This document shows positions 49,725 through 58,329 of a DNA stretch of 64,000 bases, one piece after another (positions within the stretch are counted from its first letter, which is position 1; each line of letters opens with the position of its first letter). The DNA is from Mycobacterium sp. 852002-40037_SCH5390672. GTDB lineage: Bacteria > Actinomycetota > Actinomycetes > Mycobacteriales > Mycobacteriaceae. Under the pieces are notes generated by a model that saw only the letters and a list, made by a program, of their open reading frames with translations, searched no databases and was not told the DNA's origin. The position numbers and the translations under genes were made by a program. Location of the stretch: assembly GCF_001665875.1 (NCBI RefSeq), contig NZ_LZTA01000008.1, positions 62,001 to 126,000 on the forward strand, read 5' to 3'.

Positions 49725-51131
49725 ATGCGACACGTGCACGCGTTCGGCGACGATGCCCTTGGCGATCTGGACGCGACCGGCCTCGCCGATGCCCTTCGGT
49801 GCGGCCGGGTGGGCAGGGCCGAGGTCGTCGAGGCCGCAATCGCCCGCACCGAGGCCGTCGACCCGCTGCTAAACGGGTTGGCGTACGCGGCTTTTGAGCA
49901 AGCGCGGGCGGCGGCAGCGGACCCTTTGAGCGGTTACTTCGGCGGCGTCCCGACATTCATCAAGGACAACGTCGACGTCGCCGGACAGCCCACGATGCAC
50001 GGCACCGACGCGTGGACGCGCTGGAATGCAGTCGCCGACAGCGTGTTCACCCGGCTGTACCTGGCCACCGGGCTGACCTCGGTGGGCAAGACGCAGTTGT
50101 CCGAATTCGGGTTCAGCGCGGCGGCCGAACACCCGCGGCTGGGCCCGGTCCGCAACCCGTGGGACACCGAATACACGGCCGGGGCGTCGTCGTCGGGTTC
50201 GGGCGCGTTCGTCGCCGCCGGTGTGGTGCCCATGGCGCACGCCAACGACGGCGGCGGCTCGATCCGGATTCCCGCCGCATGCAACGGATTGGTCGGACTC
50301 AAACCATCGCGCGGGCGATTGCCCTTGGACGTGACGCTGCGCCGGATGCCGGTCGGTGTCGTCGTCAACGGCGTGGTGACCCGTTCGGTCCGCGACACAG
50401 CGGCCTTTTACCGCGAGGCCGAGCGGATCTGGCGTAACCCCAAGCTGGCACCGGTCGGGGACGTTACCGCGCCCGGTCGCCAGCGGCTGCGGATCGCGGT
50501 GCTGACCCGTTCGGTGCAGCGCGAGTGCAGTCCCCAGGTGCGGGAGCTGACCCTGAAGTCCGCCGGCCTGCTCGAGGAGCTGGGCCACCGTGTCGAACAC
50601 GTCGACGAGCCTCCTGTCGCGGCCAGTTTCGTCGACGACTTCGTGATGTATTGGGGGTTTTTGGCGCTGGCCCAGGTACGCGGAGGGCGCCACATGTTCG
50701 GCGAGACCTTCGATCGCAGCAAGTTGGACAGCCTGACGCTGGGTCTTCTGCGGCACACCAGCCGCAACCTGCACCGCCTTCCGATGGCGATCGTGCGGCT
50801 GCGCCGGGCGCGCAGGCGCACCGCGCAGTTCTTCCGTACCTACGACGCGGTGCTCACACCGACCCTCGCCGACGAGACGCCCCGCATCGGATTCCTGGCG
50901 CCGACCGATTACCAGCAGGTGATCAGCCGCCTGATCGATTGGGTCTCGTTCACCCCGCTGCACAACGTCACCGGTGAACCCGCGATCTCACTGCCGTTGG
51001 CCCGGTCCGCTCACGGCATGCCGGTGGGCATGATGTTGTCGGCCGACATGGGGCAGGAAGCGCTGCTGCTCGAATTGGCCTATGAGCTCGAAGAGGCGCA
51101 GCCGTGGGCGCGCATCCACGCCGCCGCGTAG
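49725..51131 (+). CDS. amiC: Amidase signature family hydrolase
   Basis: A 468-residue amidase-signature enzyme, hydrolysing carboxamides to acids. The Ser-cisSer-Lys triad is visible: Lys80 (FIKDNVDV), the cis-serine in AGASSSGSG (about 155-156) and the nucleophile Ser179 (DGGGSIRIPA). The natural substrate is unknown. Orthologue of Rv2888c (473 residues), annotated amiC. It is convergent with the MarR gene and a remnant of the interspersed repeat covers both stop codons. Confidence 0.92.
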   Translation: MRHVHAFGDDALGDLDATGLADALRCGRVGRAEVVEAAIARTEAVDPLLNGLAYAAFEQARAAAADPLSGYFGGVPTFIKDNVDVAGQPTMHGTDAWTRWNAVADSVFTRLYLATGLTSVGKTQLSEFGFSAAAEHPRLGPVRNPWDTEYTAGASSSGSGAFVAAGVVPMAHANDGGGSIRIPAACNGLVGLKPSRGRLPLDVTLRRMPVGVVVNGVVTRSVRDTAAFYREAERIWRNPKLAPVGDVTAPGRQRLRIAVLTRSVQRECSPQVRELTLKSAGLLEELGHRVEHVDEPPVAASFVDDFVMYWGFLALAQVRGGRHMFGETFDRSKLDSLTLGLLRHTSRNLHRLPMAIVRLRRARRRTAQFFRTYDAVLTPTLADETPRIGFLAPTDYQQVISRLIDWVSFTPLHNVTGEPAISLPLARSAHGMPVGMMLSADMGQEALLLELAYELEEAQPWARIHAAA

Positions 51132-51156
51132 TCCGACCCGCTCGCGATCGCCGCTA
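51129..51156 (+). repeat. Remnant of the arm-core-arm repeat spanning two stop codons
   Basis: TAGTCCGACCCGCTCGCG followed by ATCGCCGCTAG keeps the ends of the core (CCCGCT, CGCG) with arms CCGA/TCGCC that pair only at the inner CGA/TCG. It contains the amiC stop on the + strand and the MarR stop on the - strand. Confidence 0.6.
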
Positions 51157-51573
51157 GTCCGAGCCGAGTTTCTCGAGCATCCTTTTGAATTCGCGCTGCT
51201 GAGTTTCGGTGAGCTTGCCCAGGATGCGGGCGTCGGCGCCGCGGACCGCTCCTTCGGCGCGCTTGAGCAGGGCGCGGCCCTGGCCGGTCAGGTTGGCCGG
51301 GAGCGCGCGTCCCGAGGACACCGATGACGGGCGCGCCACCGCCCCGACTTCTTCCAGCTTGCGCAGCACCGTGTTCATCGCCTGCGGGGTGACGTTGGTG
51401 TGGCGGGACAACTCGGCGCTCGACATTCCCGGGAACATCGAAAGGATGCGCAGGCAAACGAATTCGGGCAGGGTCAGGCCGAGCGGACCCAACACGGCGG
51501 CAACCTCGGGTCGCAGCACCGCTCCCACCCGGTAGAGCAGGTAACCCAGCGGAGCATCGTCGGCCTGAATCAT
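51154..51573 (-). CDS. MarR-family transcriptional regulator (Rv2887-like)
   Basis: A 139-residue winged-helix repressor (SSAELSRHTNVTPQAMNTVLRKLEEVGAVARP is the recognition region, followed by the wing SSVSSGRALPANLT). The M. tuberculosis orthologue Rv2887 has the same length and represses a methyltransferase gene that, when derepressed, inactivates some inhibitors. The ATG at 51573 falls inside a perfect palindrome, strongly suggesting autorepression. Its neighbours amiC and a ChaB-like gene may or may not be targets. Confidence 0.92.
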   Translation of the reverse strand: MIQADDAPLGYLLYRVGAVLRPEVAAVLGPLGLTLPEFVCLRILSMFPGMSSAELSRHTNVTPQAMNTVLRKLEEVGAVARPSSVSSGRALPANLTGQGRALLKRAEGAVRGADARILGKLTETQQREFKRMLEKLGSD

Positions 51574-51590
51574 GTCAACGATATTGACAT
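51572..51590. promoter_or_regulatory. MarR-type operator overlapping the regulator's start codon
   Basis: ATGTCAA-CGATA-TTGACAT is a perfect 7-bp inverted repeat with a 5-base centre, typical in size for MarR dimers. It covers the start codon of the MarR gene, so binding would block its own expression. It also lies 106 bases before the ChaB-like gene on the other strand. Specific binding is inferred. Confidence 0.7.
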
Positions 51591-51695
51591 ATTTCTACCG
51601 GTCCGATGCGCACATTGTTCAGACCGTGATTGTCCGCGCCGCAACGGGGTAACCGACCGGTTACCTGAAGCGCTTGTGGCACACGGGGAGGTTCG

Positions 51696-52109
51696 ATGCC
51701 GAAGACGACAAAAGGCGGCGCTGCCAAAAAGAGCGAATTGCCCAGCACTTTGCAACGTTCCAGCGCCAAGGCGCAGCGTACGTTTGCGAAAACCCACGAT
51801 GCGGCAGCCGACGAGTACGGCAGCGAGGAGCGCGCCCACCGGGTGGCCTACTCCGCTGTCAAGCACAGTTTCGAAAAGGTCGGCGATCACTGGGAGTCCA
51901 AAGACGAGAAGGGCCCATCCGACGATCGGGCCAAGAGCGGTGGCCCGCGGCCAACCGGTCAGTCGGCCGAGGGCGTCGACGCCAACGCCAGCAAAAAGCA
52001 CCTGCTCGACGTGGCCCGCCGCCTCGACATCGCCGGCCGGTCCACCATGAACAAATCGGAGTTGGTCGACGCGATCAAGAAGCACAACCGCCGGGTCCGG
52101 GGCCGCTGA
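51696..52109 (+). CDS. ChaB-family protein with C-terminal Rho N-like domain
   Basis: A 137-residue basic protein. Residues about 15-75 match the ChaB fold (LPSTLQRSSAKAQRTFAKTHDAAADEYGSEERAHRVAYSAVKHSFEKVGDHW); residues about 98-133 match a SAP/Rho N-terminal nucleic-acid-binding helix pair (KKHLLDVARRLDIAGRSTMNKSELVDAIKKHNR). ChaB was named a cation transport regulator, but that role is doubtful. Here it looks like a small nucleic-acid-associated stress protein. Single gene, with nothing else on its strand nearby. Confidence 0.8.
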   Translation: MPKTTKGGAAKKSELPSTLQRSSAKAQRTFAKTHDAAADEYGSEERAHRVAYSAVKHSFEKVGDHWESKDEKGPSDDRAKSGGPRPTGQSAEGVDANASKKHLLDVARRLDIAGRSTMNKSELVDAIKKHNRRVRGR

Positions 52110-52255
52110 GCCGGCGGCGCGTCGCACCCACACGCGGCCCCGCCGGGCCGGCAACTTGGAGGCCATCGCCACACGCAGTCCGATGGCCAACGAACCGGGT
52201 GGAAACCGAGTCCGTCGGAGTTTCCGTGGAAAGTGCTGCGATGCAACGTCTTTCG

Positions 52256-53095
52256 CTAGAGAATCGGTCGCCCCCCGGTCACGGCCACCCGCGCCCCGGA
52301 GATGTAACTGGCGTCATCGGAGGCCAACAACACGTAGATCGGCGCGAGTTCGGCGGGCTGTCCGGCGCGGCCCAGCGGTACGTTGTCGCCGAAAGATTCC
52401 ACGCTGTCCGGCGGCATGGTCGACGGGATCAACGGTGTCCAGATCGGCCCGGGCGCCACGCTGTTCACTCGAATTCCTTTGTCGCCCAAGAGCTGGGCCA
52501 GGCTGGCGGAGAAATTCGCGATGGCCGCCTTCGTCGCCGCGTAGGGCGCCAGAGTGGGATTGGGTGTGTCGGAATTGACCGACGAGCTGCCGATAATCGA
52601 CGAGCCGGGGCCCATGTGCGGCACCGCAGCCTTCGCGAGGTAAAAATACGCACCGATGTTGAGCCTGAAGGTGTACTCCCACTCCTCGTCGCTGATCTCG
52701 TCGAGGCTCTTGCGCATCATCTGGTAGGCGGAGTTGTTGACCAGGATGTCCACGCCGCCCAATTCCTGCACCGCCCGGTCCACGACGGCGCGGCAGTGTG
52801 CAGCATCTGAGAGATCGCCGGGCACCAGCACGCATTTGCGCCCGGCATCGGTGACGTAACGGGCGACGTCACGCGCGTCGTCGTCCTCATTGAGGTAGGC
52901 GATCAATACGTCAGCACCTTCGCGCGCGAAGGCGATCGCGACAGCCCGCCCGATGCCGCTATCGCCGCCGGTGATGATCGCCTTTTTGCCCTGCAATTTT
53001 CCCGAACCCTGGTAACTGTTTTCCCCACAGTCGGGAATGGGTTCCATCTGCGCCTGTACGCCGGGAACTGATTGTTGTTGCGCCACAAAGCCCAT
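52256..53095 (-). CDS. Short-chain dehydrogenase, YghA/general-stress-protein-39 type
   Basis: A 279-residue classical SDR with an N-terminal extension (residues 1-35, PIPDCGENSYQGSGKLQGKKA) typical of the YghA/GSP39 branch. The cofactor motif is TGGDSGIGRA (about 42-51), NNSA follows, catalytic Ser lies in IIGSSSVNS and the YxxxK is YAATKAA. Substrate unknown. The branch is often stress-induced (sigma-B regulon in Bacillus). It is followed on the + strand region by other stress-like genes (CsbD, ChaB). Confidence 0.86.
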   Translation of the reverse strand: MGFVAQQQSVPGVQAQMEPIPDCGENSYQGSGKLQGKKAIITGGDSGIGRAVAIAFAREGADVLIAYLNEDDDARDVARYVTDAGRKCVLVPGDLSDAAHCRAVVDRAVQELGGVDILVNNSAYQMMRKSLDEISDEEWEYTFRLNIGAYFYLAKAAVPHMGPGSSIIGSSSVNSDTPNPTLAPYAATKAAIANFSASLAQLLGDKGIRVNSVAPGPIWTPLIPSTMPPDSVESFGDNVPLGRAGQPAELAPIYVLLASDDASYISGARVAVTGGRPIL

Positions 53096-53179
53096 GCGAT
53101 TTCCTTACCGATTCAAGATTGGTGTGTGATTCATGATCCGGACAACCAGGGGAGTCGTCGGCACTAACCAGGGACTGCT

Positions 53180-53401
53180 TTACGATTCGCGCGGCACCGG
53201 ACCGACCGTAGGAACATCCGGGTCGTCGTCGGCGGGGGGCTCCGGATCGCGCCATTCCTCGCTACGACTGGATCGGTTGCCTCGAATCGTGCCCTCCAGT
53301 TCCTCCTTCAGCGCATCGTCCTCGCGTGAACTGTGTTTGGAGTTTCCGCGTTGCACCTCCGGCGCCCCCTTCGCGATCTGTCTCGATTGCCGCCCTGCCA
53401 C
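53180..53401 (-). CDS. Small hydrophilic conserved protein
   Basis: A 73-residue charged protein whose centre SSREDDALKEELEGTIRGNRSSRSEEWRDPEPPADDDPDV resembles short, disordered actinobacterial proteins with the same DALK...EEW(R/K)DPEP pattern. No domain or catalytic residue is present. Start is GTG 53401 without a good Shine-Dalgarno. It is on the same strand as the SDR gene and 84 bases upstream of it, so it may share its promoter. Confidence 0.65.
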   Translation of the reverse strand: MAGRQSRQIAKGAPEVQRGNSKHSSREDDALKEELEGTIRGNRSSRSEEWRDPEPPADDDPDVPTVGPVPRES

Positions 53402-53450
53402 GGGGCCCGGGACACGACGATTGCCATGTGCAGGCCTCAGCGCACCGACT

Positions 53451-53488
53451 ACCCGTCAGTGCACGACCTACCCGTCAGTGCACGACCT
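53451..53488 (+). repeat. Two exact 19-bp direct repeats
   Basis: ACCCGTCAGTGCACGACCT occurs at 53451-53469 and again at 53470-53488, with a degraded third piece (GCACCGACT) just before. They lie in the 298-base gap between the small hydrophilic protein gene and the MPT63-like gene, about 210 bases before the latter. Could be a slippage product or paired protein-binding sites. The rest of the gap shows nothing recognisable. Confidence 0.8.
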
Positions 53489-53699
53489 AATCGCTGCCGC
53501 CCGGTGTGAGTGTTGATGCAGTTGTTATGAACTGATGCCAAAGACGCTGTCCAAGAATGCAACATCTTTTCGCGGTTAACCGGCCAGTATGTGCGAATAC
53601 GCAGGCGCAGATGTTTAGAGCGGAAACCAGCGGGCTATTTGCTGCTTATATCTCTATGCCCTTCCGGGGGGCAATTGTTCGACACGAAAGGAATGGACA

Positions 53700-54257
53700 G
53701 TGAAGGTCACCAAGACTGCCGTTGCGACAGCTGCCACTGCCGGTGGGATAGCGCTGGCAAGTATTTTCGCGGCGACTCCCGCTTCTGCTGCGCCCAACAT
53801 TCAGGGGTTCGGCACCAGCGAACAACTCGTGGACGGGCCGCTGATCACCAATTACACGGTGAGCAACCTGCAGCCCAGTAATGTCACCATTCCCGGCTAC
53901 ACGCCCAAGGGGACGCTCTACCAGGCCGACATCAGCGCCAGGTCGGACGGCGGGCTGGTCACCCCGATGGTCAACGACTTCATCGCCCGTGGGCCCAACG
54001 GCCAGAACTACCGGGTGATCGACAAGGTGGGGACCCCGAACGGGCTCAACCCGGCGCCGATCTCACCGGGCAATGAGTCGACCGGCACGCTGTACTTCGA
54101 CGTGACCGGGGCACCCCCGAACGGCGTCGTCTACAACGACGGAACGCAAGACATTCTGATCTGGACGTCCAACGTGGAGGGTGGCTCGGCGCCCGGCGCG
54201 CCGAACAGCCCGGCACCGGGTGCTCCGCCTGCGCCCGCACCGCCGGCACACACTTAA
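53700..54257 (+). CDS. Secreted MPT63-like immunoglobulin-fold protein with Pro/Ala-rich tail
   Basis: A 185-residue secreted protein. The signal peptide (about 30 residues) ends AATPASA. The mature part matches the MPT63/MPB63 antigen fold, with VTIPGY near the start, FIARGPNGQNYRV, STGTLYFDVTG and a DILIW end. After residue 160 a tail of about 25 residues is Pro/Ala/Gly-rich, absent from M. tuberculosis MPT63 (Rv1926c) as recalled. GTG 53700 follows AAAGGA. Function of the family is unknown. A perfect 16-bp hairpin terminator follows. Confidence 0.85.
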   Translation: MKVTKTAVATAATAGGIALASIFAATPASAAPNIQGFGTSEQLVDGPLITNYTVSNLQPSNVTIPGYTPKGTLYQADISARSDGGLVTPMVNDFIARGPNGQNYRVIDKVGTPNGLNPAPISPGNESTGTLYFDVTGAPPNGVVYNDGTQDILIWTSNVEGGSAPGAPNSPAPGAPPAPAPPAHT

Positions 54258-54267
54258 GCCGCTTGTG

Positions 54268-54306
54268 AAATCTCCCCGCGCCACGCCAGGTGGCGCGGGG
54301 AGATTT
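54268..54306. terminator. Strong intrinsic terminator after the MPT63-like gene
   Basis: A perfect inverted repeat: the left arm is 54268-54283 (AAATCTCCCCGCGCCA), the loop is seven bases, and the right arm is 54291-54306. The stem is GC-rich inside with AAAT/ATTT ends, giving a T-run on both strands. It begins 11 bases after the stop and isolates the MPT63-like gene from the acyltransferase. Confidence 0.9.
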
Positions 54307-54352
54307 GCATACGGGGGAATCGTGGGCGCCCGAACCGGGTACTCGACTACTC

Positions 54353-55291
54353 ATGAGTAACCCGGATCACAGGCCGGCGCAGGTACGTGCCCAAGCGCAG
54401 CAGCACGCCGAGCAAGCCCGCGAGGCAATGGAAGAACGACGCAGCAAACAAAGTGGCGGTCTAAGCGGCTGGGTGGCCGAGCGCGCGGCCAGATGGGATC
54501 TTTCCGGCCAGGACGAGATCACCCTGCAGCGTCAGAAGTATCTGTGGAACGTCCTGGTGGACTATTGGTTCCGCATGGAGATCGACGGCTGGGAGAACCT
54601 TCCCGAGTCACCACCGGCGCTGTTGGTGGGGATTCACTCCGGCGCGCCGTTCGTGTGGGATGCGTGGACCGTCGGCCTGCAATGGTGGCGGCGATTCGGA
54701 CAGGATCGCCCCCTGCACGGCACCGCGCATGACGCATTGATGGCAATTCCCTTGTTCGGGCGTTATTTCCGGTCCATGGGGGTGCTGCCGGCCGCCCCGG
54801 ACGCGATTGCCACCGCATTGGCGGAAGGGCGTGACGTGGCGCTGTGGCCCGGCGGCGAGGTGGACTCGCTACGCCCGTGGACCGAGCGCGATCAGGCCAA
54901 CCTCGCGGGACGGACCGGCTTCGTCAAGATGGCCATTCGTGCCGGCGTGCCGATCGTGCCCATCGCCACCGTCGGCGGCGCCGACGCGATGCCGGTGCTG
55001 ATCCGCGGCGACCGGTTGTCGAAAGCGCTGCGCTTGGACCGGATCTTGCGGCTGAAGGTGTTCCCAGTGGCCGTCTCGTTGCCATGGGGGATCGCGCCGG
55101 CGGCGCTTCCGCAGCTGCCCCTGCCGGCCAAGATCAGAACCCGGTTCATGCCCGCGGTGGAACTCGACAACGATCCCGAGCGCGCGCAGGACGACGAATA
55201 CGTCGAACGCAAATACCATGAGGTCCAAGACGCCATTCAGGAAGGGATGGATGCGCTGGCGCGCAAGCGCGCATTCCCGTTGTTCGGCTGA
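54353..55291 (+). CDS. Lysophospholipid/glycerol acyltransferase (PlsC-like) family protein
   Basis: A 312-residue acyltransferase of the LPLAT superfamily, likely membrane-associated. The start ATG 54353 is followed by a charged N-terminus. Motif I reads GIHSGAPFVWDAW, so the His-Asp spacing is longer than the usual HX4D; motif II is GRYFRSMGVLP, motif III WPGGEVDSLRPW (for FPEG), motif IV VPIVPIATVGG. The acceptor is unknown; mycobacterial relatives acylate lysophospholipids or mannosides. It lies after a strong terminator, so it has its own promoter in the 46-base gap or is silent from upstream. Confidence 0.82.
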   Translation: MSNPDHRPAQVRAQAQQHAEQAREAMEERRSKQSGGLSGWVAERAARWDLSGQDEITLQRQKYLWNVLVDYWFRMEIDGWENLPESPPALLVGIHSGAPFVWDAWTVGLQWWRRFGQDRPLHGTAHDALMAIPLFGRYFRSMGVLPAAPDAIATALAEGRDVALWPGGEVDSLRPWTERDQANLAGRTGFVKMAIRAGVPIVPIATVGGADAMPVLIRGDRLSKALRLDRILRLKVFPVAVSLPWGIAPAALPQLPLPAKIRTRFMPAVELDNDPERAQDDEYVERKYHEVQDAIQEGMDALARKRAFPLFG

Positions 55292-55322
55292 CTGAGCACC
55301 AAAGGCGTTGTGGCCGAGGGAC

Positions 55323-56078
55323 TTAGGCCTCCCACGCATCCGGGTTCAGCCGATCCGCGGCGGGCGTTGTGGTCCGCATCGGCGTCAGCATCGAGTCGGC
55401 GACGACCCATTCGGGTTGCGGTGGTGTCGCCGCCCGGTAGCCGACTCCCCGCACGGTGTCGACCATGAATTGGTGCCGGGTGCCGAGCTTGGCGCGCAGC
55501 CGTCGAATGTGAACATCGACGGTACGCACCTTGCCGGTACTGTCGTGGCCCCACGCCTCCTGCATCAGCCGGGTTCGGGTAAATGCCTGACCGGCATGCT
55601 GCACAAGGAAATTCAGCAATTTGAACTCGGTGAGCGTCAGCCCCAGGTCGTTGCCGCCCAGCGATGCGGTGAAACTGGCCGGATGCAGAAGAAGGTCGCC
55701 GAACTTCAGCGTGCCGTCGACCGCGCTGCGCCGGCGGCCGATCGCAAGCCGCAGCCGTGCCTGCAACTCTTCGGCGCCGGTACCGGGCAGCATCACGTCA
55801 TCGAAGTTGCAGTCGACGTCGACCGCCGCGCAATCCGCCGGTGCCACCAGGGCCACCACCGCGGTGCCGGGGTTGTCGGTCGTCAGTCGATGGCTGACAG
55901 CCTGGGCCACCGCCATGTTGCTGCGCGCATCCACGATCGCGACGTCGGCCGCGGCGTAATGCCCGTCGGTCTCGGCCGTCAAGGTGACGCGGCGCATCGG
56001 CTGCGCGAACGTGGCCAACTCCGGTAGGGCTGATTCGAAATCATCCTCATCGGTGAGCACTACCACGTCCAACAACAT
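55323..56078 (-). CDS. GlnR-like atypical response regulator (winged helix)
   Basis: A 251-residue OmpR/PhoB-type regulator similar to Rv2884 and, in wording, to the nitrogen regulator GlnR. The N-terminal receiver-like domain keeps VAIVDARS but lacks the full acidic pocket, as in GlnR. The C-terminal winged helix (about 125-222: LTEFKLLNFLVQHAGQAFTRTRLMQEAWGHD...RTVDVHIRRLRAKLG) is complete. No sensor kinase gene is adjacent. The ATG at 56078 was chosen because it gives the family length; the frame runs to 56120. Its targets are unknown. Confidence 0.88.
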   Translation of the reverse strand: MLLDVVVLTDEDDFESALPELATFAQPMRRVTLTAETDGHYAAADVAIVDARSNMAVAQAVSHRLTTDNPGTAVVALVAPADCAAVDVDCNFDDVMLPGTGAEELQARLRLAIGRRRSAVDGTLKFGDLLLHPASFTASLGGNDLGLTLTEFKLLNFLVQHAGQAFTRTRLMQEAWGHDSTGKVRTVDVHIRRLRAKLGTRHQFMVDTVRGVGYRAATPPQPEWVVADSMLTPMRTTTPAADRLNPDAWEA

Positions 56079-56209
56079 CTCCAAACCTCGGTCCCGGCTT
56101 CCCCCCCGGTCCGTAGGCACCTCCGCGGAGATGTCTTACAGCGCTACGCCCGCATACCCGGCCAGCTGAAAACTATGCAACTCAAGGCGCCCACTCAGCT
56201 CAAAGAAAG

Positions 56210-56249
56210 ACGATGGGCCCGGCCCGTATCAACGGACCAGGCCCATCGT
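56210..56249 (-). terminator. Intrinsic terminator of the CsbD gene
   Basis: Outer arms ACGATGGGCC (56210-56219) and GGCCCATCGT (56240-56249) are perfect; inside, GGCCCGT and ACGGACC extend the stem with one mismatch around ATCA. On the minus strand the stem is followed by CTTTCTTTG. It sits eight bases after the CsbD stop and shields the GlnR-like gene from read-through. Confidence 0.85.
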
Positions 56250-56257
56250 TCAGCCTG

Positions 56258-56497
56258 CTACTGGTTCGACTTCTGGCGCTCCTCGGCAGCCTCGGCGCCG
56301 CCACGCGCGGCTTCAGCTTCGGCTTCCTTCTTTGCCGCGTCGCGCTGCGCTTCGGCCTTGTCCTGCTGCGCCTGGCCCTCGCGGGTGAGGTCATCGCGTC
56401 CGGCCACCGCGCCTACTGCCTCTTTGGTCTTTCCCTTGACGTCCTCGACGACGCCCTTGACAGCTTCGGCAGGTCCCGACTTGTTTTCTTCAGCCAT
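56258..56497 (-). CDS. CsbD-like stress protein
   Basis: A 79-residue hydrophilic, Ala/Glu/Lys-rich protein of the CsbD family (GPAEAVKGVVEDVKGKTKEAVGAVAGRDDLTREGQAQQDKAEAQ). Members are general stress proteins, under sigma-B in Bacillus, with unknown mechanism. GAGGAGG ends 11 bases before the ATG. It has its own terminator. Its position between the GlnR-like regulator and pyrH seems lineage-specific. Confidence 0.9.
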   Translation of the reverse strand: MAEENKSGPAEAVKGVVEDVKGKTKEAVGAVAGRDDLTREGQAQQDKAEAQRDAAKKEAEAEAARGGAEAAEERQKSNQ

Positions 56498-56840
56498 GGA
56501 AGTGTTCCTCCTCGTTGGCGTACTTTGAGCGATCCACGCTCAGCGGCGATCACGAGCGATCGACCCGGTCATACGGCGAGGCTGGCCCTCATTGCTTAAG
56601 ACCACCCAATTCTGCCGCGTTGTTGCGGATTCCCAAGGCAACCGTCGCTCAAACGCGAGCCCGAAGAAAGCGCGCCGGTGCCGACATATTCGGTACCGAG
56701 AGACTCGAAAATTGGTCCGGCGGGCCAACTACGCGCATAATGCACCCCGCCGCCGCCGCATTGTGCTGCGATGAGGCAGGATGTGAAATGCCGTTCCGGA
56801 TGGAGATCGTCCGGGATGGCACTCTCATGCGAGGAGTCTG
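56498..56840 (+). promoter_or_regulatory. Intergenic region with candidate pyrH promoter
   Basis: 343 bases with no convincing gene. TTGGTC (56712-56717), 18 bases, then CATAAT (56736-56741) is a plausible sigma-A promoter, 100 bases before the pyrH ATG. The left part must contain the CsbD promoter on the other strand. AGGAG lies 5-9 bases before pyrH. Confidence 0.45.
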
Positions 56841-57674
56841 ATGACGGAGTCCAGGGAGCCCCAAGTCGCCGGCTCGGCGGCTCCGAGGCCGGAGCCGGCA
56901 ACCACCAGCAACGGCCCATCGACATCTGCACCGGACAACGGACTGGCTTCCGGCCCGTCGCTGAACCGGGCCAGGTATTCGCGAGTGCTGCTCAAGCTGG
57001 GCGGCGAAATGTTCGGCGGCGGCCAGGTCGGCTTGGATCCCGATGTCGTGGCGCGCGTGGCCCGACAGATCGCCGAGGTGGTCCGCGACGGTGTCCAGGT
57101 CGCCGTCGTGATCGGCGGTGGCAATTTCTTTCGGGGCGCGCAGCTGCAGCAGCGCGGCATGGAACGCACCCGTTCGGACTACATGGGCATGTTGGGCACC
57201 GTCATGAACAGCCTCGCGCTGCAGGACTTCCTGGAGAAGGAAGGCATTGTCACCCGGGTCCAGACCGCGATCACCATGGGACAGGTGGCCGAGCCCTATC
57301 TACCGCTGCGCGCTGTACGCCACCTGGAGAAGGGGCGCGTGGTGATCTTCGGAGCCGGCATGGGGCTGCCGTACTTCTCCACCGACACCACGGCCGCGCA
57401 GCGCGCCCTGGAGATCGGCGCCGAGGTGGTCTTGATGGCCAAGGCGGTCGACGGCGTGTTTTCTGCCGATCCCCGGCAGTATCCCGATGCCGAATTGATC
57501 GCCGCGATCAGTCATCGTGAGGTCATCGACCGCGGGCTACGCGTGGCCGATGCCACCGCCTTCAGCCTCTGCATGGACAATGGCATGCCGATCCTGGTGT
57601 TCAACCTGCTGACCAATGGCAATATCGCCCGAGCGGTCGCTGGTGAGAAGATCGGGACTCTGGTCACCACCTGA
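56841..57674 (+). CDS. pyrH: Uridylate kinase
   Basis: Phosphorylates UMP to UDP in pyrimidine synthesis. The 277-residue protein carries a low-complexity Ala/Pro/Ser-rich N-terminal extension (about 1-45), then the kinase core: [38 protein letters not shown], and [15 protein letters not shown]. It heads the growth cluster pyrH-frr-cdsA-rlmN. The N-terminal extension is longer than in E. coli PyrH but M. tuberculosis (261 residues) has a similar one. Confidence 0.96.
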   Translation: MTESREPQVAGSAAPRPEPATTSNGPSTSAPDNGLASGPSLNRARYSRVLLKLGGEMFGGGQVGLDPDVVARVARQIAEVVRDGVQVAVVIGGGNFFRGAQLQQRGMERTRSDYMGMLGTVMNSLALQDFLEKEGIVTRVQTAITMGQVAEPYLPLRAVRHLEKGRVVIFGAGMGLPYFSTDTTAAQRALEIGAEVVLMAKAVDGVFSADPRQYPDAELIAAISHREVIDRGLRVADATAFSLCMDNGMPILVFNLLTNGNIARAVAGEKIGTLVTT

Positions 57675-57739
57675 GGGGAAGACGCGATGATTTGCGCTTG
57701 CGAAAATCTGCAGCACAGCAATGAGGAGGAGCGGCGCAC

Positions 57740-58297
57740 ATGATCGACGAGGCTCTCTTCGATGCGGAAGAGAAAATGGAGAAGGCCGTAGCGGTTGCGC
57801 GCGACGACTTGTCGACCATCCGGACCGGGCGCGCCAACCCGGGCATGTTCTCGCGGATCGTCATCGACTACTACGGCTCGGCCACGCCCATCACCCAACT
57901 GGCCAGCATCAACGTGCCCGAGGCGCGCCTTGTCGTCATCAAGCCCTATGAAGCCAGTCAGGTGGGCGCGATCGAGACGGCGATCCGCAACTCCGACCTC
58001 GGCGTCAACCCCACCAACGACGGCACCCTGATCCGGGTAGCCGTGCCGCAGCTCACCGAGGAACGCCGGCGAGAGCTGGTCAAACAGGCCAAGGGCAAGG
58101 GGGAGGACGCCAAGGTCTCGGTGCGCAATATCCGCCGCAAGGCGATGGAGGAGCTGCACCGGATCCGCAAGGACGGCGAGGCCGGCGAGGACGAGGTCGG
58201 CCGGGCCGAAAAGGAACTGGACAAGTCGACCCATCAGTACATCACCCAGATCGAAGAGCTGGTCAAGCACAAAGAAGGCGAACTGCTGGAGGTCTAG
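57740..58297 (+). CDS. frr: Ribosome recycling factor
   Basis: With EF-G, splits the post-termination ribosome. The 185-residue protein is canonical: an N-terminal helix ([17 protein letters not shown]), [42 protein letters not shown]-like region and a C-terminal helix. GAGGAG lies 10-15 bases before the ATG. In M. tuberculosis a VNTR locus (ETR-E/MIRU31) lies near this gene; no repeat is seen in the 65-base gap to pyrH here. Confidence 0.97.
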   Translation: MIDEALFDAEEKMEKAVAVARDDLSTIRTGRANPGMFSRIVIDYYGSATPITQLASINVPEARLVVIKPYEASQVGAIETAIRNSDLGVNPTNDGTLIRVAVPQLTEERRRELVKQAKGKGEDAKVSVRNIRRKAMEELHRIRKDGEAGEDEVGRAEKELDKSTHQYITQIEELVKHKEGELLEV

Positions 58298-58329
58298 CGA
58301 CCGCCCAGCAGCTAAGTTCATCCAGGCCA

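Noticed and set aside
57675-57739. ETR-E/MIRU31 repeat between pyrH and frr as in M. tuberculosis
   Set aside because: Only 65 bases separate the genes and no repeat is seen.
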